Shown here: positions 12,057 through 15,974 of the stretch, one piece after another
Position numbering within the stretch: the stretch's first letter is position 1
How the letters are laid out: the number at the start of each line of letters is the position of its first letter
From: Bacteroidia bacterium
GTDB taxonomy: Bacteria; Bacteroidota; Bacteroidia; Flavobacteriales; Flavobacteriaceae
Direction: 5' to 3'
DNA: 15,974 bases
Assembly: GCA_018679315.1 (NCBI GenBank)
Contig: JAHHLF010000337.1
Span: 1 to 15,974, forward strand
Made by a program: the position numbers and the translations under genes
Notes under the pieces: generated by a model
The model's database searches: none
What the model was told of the DNA's origin: nothing
Seen by the model: the letters and a program-made list of their open reading frames with translations, nothing else

Positions 12057-14771
12057 ATGAAACATCTTTTCTTTATCCTGTTATTTCTGATAGCTGGTAT
12101 ATCTCATGCTCAGATCACGCTTGAAGGTGTGGTTAGGGATAGTTTGAATACACCTTTGGAACTGGCAAATGTCATAGCCATAGACCAGGAAACAAGCGCA
12201 TTGAAATCATATGGAATTACGAGTGCGCAAGGCCGGTACAAACTGGATTTGGCTGAGAATGCCAGTTATAAGATCCAGATCAGTTATGTAGGGATGAAAA
12301 CCTTAGAAGATATCATTGCAACAGAAGAAAGTGATCTCAGAAAAGACTACACCCTGGAACCCGATAATGTCCTGGACGGCGTAGAGCTTGTTTATGAGAT
12401 GCCGGTTGCCGTAGAAGGAGACACCCTGGTTTATAATGCCGACTCTTTTCAGGATGGTACGGAACGCAAGTTAGAGGATGTACTGGAGAATCTACCTGGT
12501 GTCGAGATCAATGAGGAAGGCCAGGTTGAAGTGGAAGGTAAGGTCGTCAATAAGATCATGGTCAATGGCAAGGATTTTTTTGACGGCGATACCAAGTTGG
12601 CCACTAAGAATATACCCTCCAAAGCTGTGGATAAAATTCAGGTATTGCGAAATTATTCGGAAGTGGGCCAGCTGAGAAATGTGACCAACAATCAGGATAA
12701 CGTGGCCATGAATATTAAGCTTAAAGAAGGAAAAGAAAGTTTTTGGTTTGGAAACGTAACTGCCGGGGGCGGTAATGCACCGGATGATGCGCTGTACCTG
12801 GTGCAGCCTAAACTGTTTTACTACAGCCCGAAATACAGCCTTAATTTTATCGGAGATCTCAATAATACAGGAGAAGTCGCCCTGACCCGTCGTGATATAC
12901 GAAATTTTGGCGGTGGTTTTCGGTCACCGAGCAGGAGCAGCGGTACCAATATCAACCTGGGGGATAATAGTCTTGACTTTTTGACAACCCAAAGCAATGC
13001 CCTGGAGATCGAGAATAAATTGGCTTCAGGTAATTTTAGCTATTCCCCGAGTCAGGCCCTGGACTTAAGCGGATTTCTTATTTACAACAGCAGTCGCATC
13101 CTTTCCAATGAAACGAGTTTTATACGCTATACAGATCCGGATCTTGGAATTCCTGATGAAACTACAGATCAATCAAGCCTGGAACGTTCAGATCAGGGTT
13201 TGATGAAACTCAGTGCGTCCTACCAACCCAACTTTAATAACCAACTGGATTATGATATCCTGGCTCGCGTTTCAAATGACCGGCAGGATCAAAATGTACT
13301 GTCATCCGTAATAGGGAATACGCAGCAGCTGCAAGAAGTCACTCCTTACAGCATCAATCAGAACATAAATTACTATTACACCCTGAATGAGAAGAATATT
13401 TTTGCTTTTGAAGCACAGCACTTGCTGAAAAACGAAGATCCTTTTTACAGGGCGCTGTTGGCAAATGACCCCGATGGTCCGGATGCCTTTGATTCAACTG
13501 CCGAGGCCCTGGGTTTGAATACGAATTCACCGACGTATGATCTGGGTCAGAACCGCAGGATAAAGTCTAATCAATTGGATGCCAAATTAGATTATTACAA
13601 CATCCTCAATGCCAAGAGCAATATCAACCTCACCCTTGGGGTGATCCTCAGCAGACAAGAGTTCAATTCAAATATATTCCAGTTTTTAGCTGGGGGAACA
13701 CAGCTAGATCCAACGCCGACAATCAACGAAGGCCGGGCTACCAATGATACCGAGTATAGTTTTAGTGATCTTTATATGGGGCTGCATTACCGCTTAAAAA
13801 CCGGCAAGTTTACGATCACACCGGGTTTTTCAGTGCATGCCTATGGCAACAGGAATATTCAGTTTGGAGAGACTTTCGAGGATAACTTTTTCAGGTTTTT
13901 ACCGGATTTTGAAACCCGAATTCAATTTAAGAAGAGTGAGGCCCTGACGTTGAGATATGACATGCGCAATCAATTCACGGATGTGACACGATTGGCTGAG
14001 GGTCTCGTGTTGAATAACCTGAACAGCATCCAATTTGGAGAATTAGCCTTGCAGAATGCCTTATCGCATAATGTAAGTCTCTTTTATAGCAGTTTTAACC
14101 TCTTCAATTATACCAATGTATTTGCGCGCGCGGCATATTCGAATAATATCGATCAGATACGCAGCTTGACCAATTTCGAGAATGTAATACGTACCAGCAC
14201 CTTTTTTAATTCCAATTTTGCCGATGAAAACGTAAATGTTTTTGGGCGTGTACAACGCACTTTTGGTAAGATCAGGGCGACATTAAATACCAGTTTCAAC
14301 TACAGTAAGATCAATCAGTTTATTCAAAGTGAGCGCTCGTTGAATGAGGCATATACACAAACGTATACTCCCGGGATTCGCACGAATTTTAAAATCGCTC
14401 CCAATGTGAGTTTCAGGTATAGATATAGTGTAACCAACAACAATCAGGGTGGGAGAGAGACTACCTTCGTGACACAGGCGCCATCAATAGAGTTTGATGC
14501 CTATATCTGGAAGTCGGTGACCTTCCGAACGAATTATACCTATACCCAACAAGACCTTGGTGATGGGGATTCACAGTCCTTCCAGAATTGGGATGCCTTT
14601 CTTAGCTATAGAAAGGACAAGGATGCCAAATGGGAGTACGAGATCAGGGCTACGAACATTTTAGATATAGATGCCCAGGTCAGGAACAGGGCGAACAATG
14701 TTTCCGTATTCACTTCAGAGACTTTTATACAACCCCAATTTGTAACTTTTAGAATTGTCTATACGCTTTGA
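12057..14771 (+). CDS. TonB-dependent-receptor-type outer-membrane protein with carboxypeptidase-regulatory-like domain
   Basis: A 904-residue outer-membrane protein. A signal peptide covers residues 1-19 (MKHLFFILLFLIAGISHAQ). A carboxypeptidase-regulatory-like domain (about 20-105) starts ITLEGVVRDSLNTPLELANV and includes GRYKLDLAENASYKIQISYVG. A plug-like domain (about 115-225) contains LEDVLENLPGVEINEEGQVE and VMVNGKDFF-type sequence (here IMVNGKDFF). The remainder is a long beta-barrel ending FVTFRIVYTL. I chose ATG 12057 over the in-frame ATG 12027 because the earlier start would add ten polar residues (MRPLLRYPTS) ahead of a perfect signal peptide. It pairs with the GLPGLI gene. Family knowledge suggests uptake or surface handling of a peptide, metal or glycan; the ligand is not visible. 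Confidence 0.88.
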   Translation: MKHLFFILLFLIAGISHAQITLEGVVRDSLNTPLELANVIAIDQETSALKSYGITSAQGRYKLDLAENASYKIQISYVGMKTLEDIIATEESDLRKDYTLEPDNVLDGVELVYEMPVAVEGDTLVYNADSFQDGTERKLEDVLENLPGVEINEEGQVEVEGKVVNKIMVNGKDFFDGDTKLATKNIPSKAVDKIQVLRNYSEVGQLRNVTNNQDNVAMNIKLKEGKESFWFGNVTAGGGNAPDDALYLVQPKLFYYSPKYSLNFIGDLNNTGEVALTRRDIRNFGGGFRSPSRSSGTNINLGDNSLDFLTTQSNALEIENKLASGNFSYSPSQALDLSGFLIYNSSRILSNETSFIRYTDPDLGIPDETTDQSSLERSDQGLMKLSASYQPNFNNQLDYDILARVSNDRQDQNVLSSVIGNTQQLQEVTPYSINQNINYYYTLNEKNIFAFEAQHLLKNEDPFYRALLANDPDGPDAFDSTAEALGLNTNSPTYDLGQNRRIKSNQLDAKLDYYNILNAKSNINLTLGVILSRQEFNSNIFQFLAGGTQLDPTPTINEGRATNDTEYSFSDLYMGLHYRLKTGKFTITPGFSVHAYGNRNIQFGETFEDNFFRFLPDFETRIQFKKSEALTLRYDMRNQFTDVTRLAEGLVLNNLNSIQFGELALQNALSHNVSLFYSSFNLFNYTNVFARAAYSNNIDQIRSLTNFENVIRTSTFFNSNFADENVNVFGRVQRTFGKIRATLNTSFNYSKINQFIQSERSLNEAYTQTYTPGIRTNFKIAPNVSFRYRYSVTNNNQGGRETTFVTQAPSIEFDAYIWKSVTFRTNYTYTQQDLGDGDSQSFQNWDAFLSYRKDKDAKWEYEIRATNILDIDAQVRNRANNVSVFTSETFIQPQFVTFRIVYTL

Positions 14772-14785
14772 TCTAAGGGGCTGGT

Positions 14786-14824
14786 TTCAAGAATTTTTTG
14801 CGACTTCAAAAATTATCTCTTGAA
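14786..14824. terminator. Possible bidirectional terminator between convergent genes
   Basis: TTCAAGA followed by ATTTTT (14786-14798) can pair with AAAAATT-ATC-TCTTGAA (14808-14824), leaving a three-base bulge and a 9-nt loop. It sits between the receptor stop (14771) and the stop of the opposing gene (14813), whose last codons it overlaps. The stem is AT-rich, so termination efficiency is uncertain. Confidence 0.35.
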
Positions 14825-15310
14825 GCTATATTCATTTCTCATTAGCCAATCTTCCGCATCATCAAATTTGACTTCCTTCCTGATGATGAATTGTTTTGGT
14901 CCAAATATGTAGACTTTCTTTAGTAAAGCGCTCTTATTATTGTCTTTGCCCTCATATTCGCTGGTAATTTTAACCACTTTATTCGGTAATACTTCCCTGG
15001 TTGTCACCCTGATCTTGTTTATTAGCAGGCCATCTTTTGAGATCTTGATCTTATCCTTACTATTTGCATTTGGCTCTTTCGGATACGAAATCAGCAGTTG
15101 AACCTGGTATTCATTTTTCCCTTGTTCAACAGTTACATTAGCAGGCATTGTAAAGGGTTTGTTAGTACTGTAATCCATATAGGTAAGTGAACCTTGCCAC
15201 TCACCAGAGATCATTGTTAAATCGTCCGGCGTAATGGTATTTTGCGCATAATTGACGTGTGAGATCAATAAACTAAGGACAGTAAATATTATTAGTGTAG
15301 CGTATTTCAT
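14813..15310 (-). CDS. Secreted protein of unknown function
   Basis: A 165-residue protein with a Sec signal peptide (about residues 1-22, cleavage near NYAQ). The mature part starts NTITPDDLTMISGEWQGSLTYMDYSTNKPFTM (quoted in pieces: SGEWQGSLTY, DYSTNKPF) and is rich in beta strands: NVTVEQGKNEYQVQLLISYP, then TTREVLPNKVVKITSEYEG and KKVYIFGPKQFIIRKEVKF. An opening GxWxGxLxY motif with many strands suggests a lipocalin-like single-barrel fold, but I do not recognise a named family and assign no ligand. Its 3' end converges on the outer-membrane receptor gene. Upstream are 103 bp of AT-rich sequence, which must contain its promoter, although I cannot pick out a clear -7 element. Confidence 0.7.
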   Translation of the reverse strand: MKYATLIIFTVLSLLISHVNYAQNTITPDDLTMISGEWQGSLTYMDYSTNKPFTMPANVTVEQGKNEYQVQLLISYPKEPNANSKDKIKISKDGLLINKIRVTTREVLPNKVVKITSEYEGKDNNKSALLKKVYIFGPKQFIIRKEVKFDDAEDWLMRNEYSFKR

Positions 15311-15413
15311 AGTGTTTTTTTAGTGTAGTTATCTTGCTGTATTAAGTGTTATTATAATATCAATAAATGCGCCCTCAAAATATAGTGAAAAGGGGCTACC
15401 ACTGGTTTGAAAA

Positions 15414-15974
15414 CTAATTTACTGGATGTGGATATTCCTCTGATCTGTTTTGAAAAGAGATTATTTTTGGATTTTGTATTATTCCATCCTTGATCTCTAT
15501 TGCCCGGCGGACGGTTTCACTTCCTTCCCATTTTTCCGGACCTGCCATTATGATCGGTAAATAGGGGATAAGGCTATTCGATATTTCCCAGGAGGCAGCA
15601 TTCCACAGATATGAGGGTGTATGGTCTACAGCATAATAATATACGTGTCCTACTTTGAAAATCGGATCCTCAAAATCAGTAGGTTTGGCAAAAGAAAAGC
15701 CCATACCCTCATCGCAGCTGATATCTACGATCAGGCAACTTGGCTTTAAGCGCGCATTCTGAGTTTCCGGTACCAGCATCAAAGGGCGGTCGGTATCCTG
15801 GAGCATACCATTTACGATGATATCCACATCGACCAATTCTTCAATAAAAGGAAGAGACTGACGGTCTGGGTGAAGTGACATGAGATTACCTTCTTTATCT
15901 ATATCAAAATGATAGTAATTGACGCCGGCCATTTGATCGGCAACGAGAATAGAATGGCGTTGGGTAAAAACAGT
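15414..15974 (-). CDS. N5-(carboxyethyl)ornithine synthase / alanine dehydrogenase-like protein, C-terminal part
   Basis: The 3' 187 codons (186 residues plus stop) of a gene whose 5' end lies beyond the window; the frame is open to the last base. ELVDVDIIVNGMLQDTDRP followed by LVPETQNARLKPSCLIVDISCDEG is the second half of the NAD(P)-binding domain of the alanine dehydrogenase/transhydrogenase fold, with VDISCD in the place of the family's 'vvDvavD' strand. HVYYYAVDHTPSYLWNAAS matches the 'YyVdHTPs' segment seen in carboxyethylornithine synthases. Such enzymes reductively couple pyruvate to an amino acid. The Met at 15932 is internal: homologous sequence (SILVADQ) continues upstream of it. 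Ceo versus another opine-type or alanine dehydrogenase cannot be decided without the N-terminal half. Confidence 0.7.
   Translation of the reverse strand, partial: TVFTQRHSILVADQMAGVNYYHFDIDKEGNLMSLHPDRQSLPFIEELVDVDIIVNGMLQDTDRPLMLVPETQNARLKPSCLIVDISCDEGMGFSFAKPTDFEDPIFKVGHVYYYAVDHTPSYLWNAASWEISNSLIPYLPIIMAGPEKWEGSETVRRAIEIKDGIIQNPKIISFQNRSEEYPHPVN

Noticed and set aside
15414..15932. Complete 172-residue gene starting at Met 15932
   Set aside because: The frame stays open to the window edge with family-like sequence upstream, so this Met is internal and the gene is truncated by the window.

Overview
The window looks like chromosomal DNA of a member of the Bacteroidota. The evidence is a GLPGLI-family protein beside a TonB-dependent-type outer-membrane receptor, a run of DUF6090 membrane proteins, many short secreted proteins and lipoproteins, weak Shine-Dalgarno sites, and a TAnnTTTG-type promoter element (TATATTTG) ahead of the GLPGLI gene. 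No rRNA, tRNA, CRISPR array, transposase or phage gene was seen. Both edges cut genes: a GMC oxidoreductase start at the left and the 3' part of an alanine-dehydrogenase/Ceo-like gene at the right.

Left block (1-5619, all minus strand, read from right to left): DUF1428 protein, membrane-anchored SRPBCC protein, a truncated DUF6090 gene that runs into a palindromic repeat array, four complete DUF6090 paralogues joined by 4-8 nt overlaps, a Dabb-domain lipoprotein, a gluconate-2-dehydrogenase-subunit-3-like lipoprotein, and the first codons of a GMC oxidoreductase overlapping it by 4 nt. Three copies of a GC-rich palindromic repeat element (arms ACCCACCCC / GGGGTGGGT, core CCCCTCCYRGGAGGGG) lie between these otherwise tightly packed genes. 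The largest copy has seven units in exact 39-bp register.

Middle block (5760-10966, minus strand): a DUF4287-DUF5655 protein, a small multi-pass membrane protein and a secreted penicillin-acylase-family Ntn hydrolase form a probable operon. Upstream lie a DinB-family gene whose signal peptide is out of frame with its body, and a secreted beta-propeller-like protein. A second repeat type (10-bp arms ACCTGCCTGC/GCAGGCAGGT, next to a 7-bp tandem repeat) sits between the DUF4287 and DinB genes.

Right block (10967-15974): a divergent intergenic region drives the plus-strand GLPGLI gene and the outer-membrane receptor. These face a minus-strand secreted protein of unknown function, followed further right by the partial Ceo/alanine-dehydrogenase-like gene.

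The most unusual feature is the DUF6090 cluster. The paralogues share a nearly constant N-terminal membrane module and carry strongly diverged extracytoplasmic halves. One gene is reduced to a stub, and a second stub is possible, each lying beside the palindromic repeat element. The functions of the DUF6090 proteins and of the repeats are not known from this sequence.
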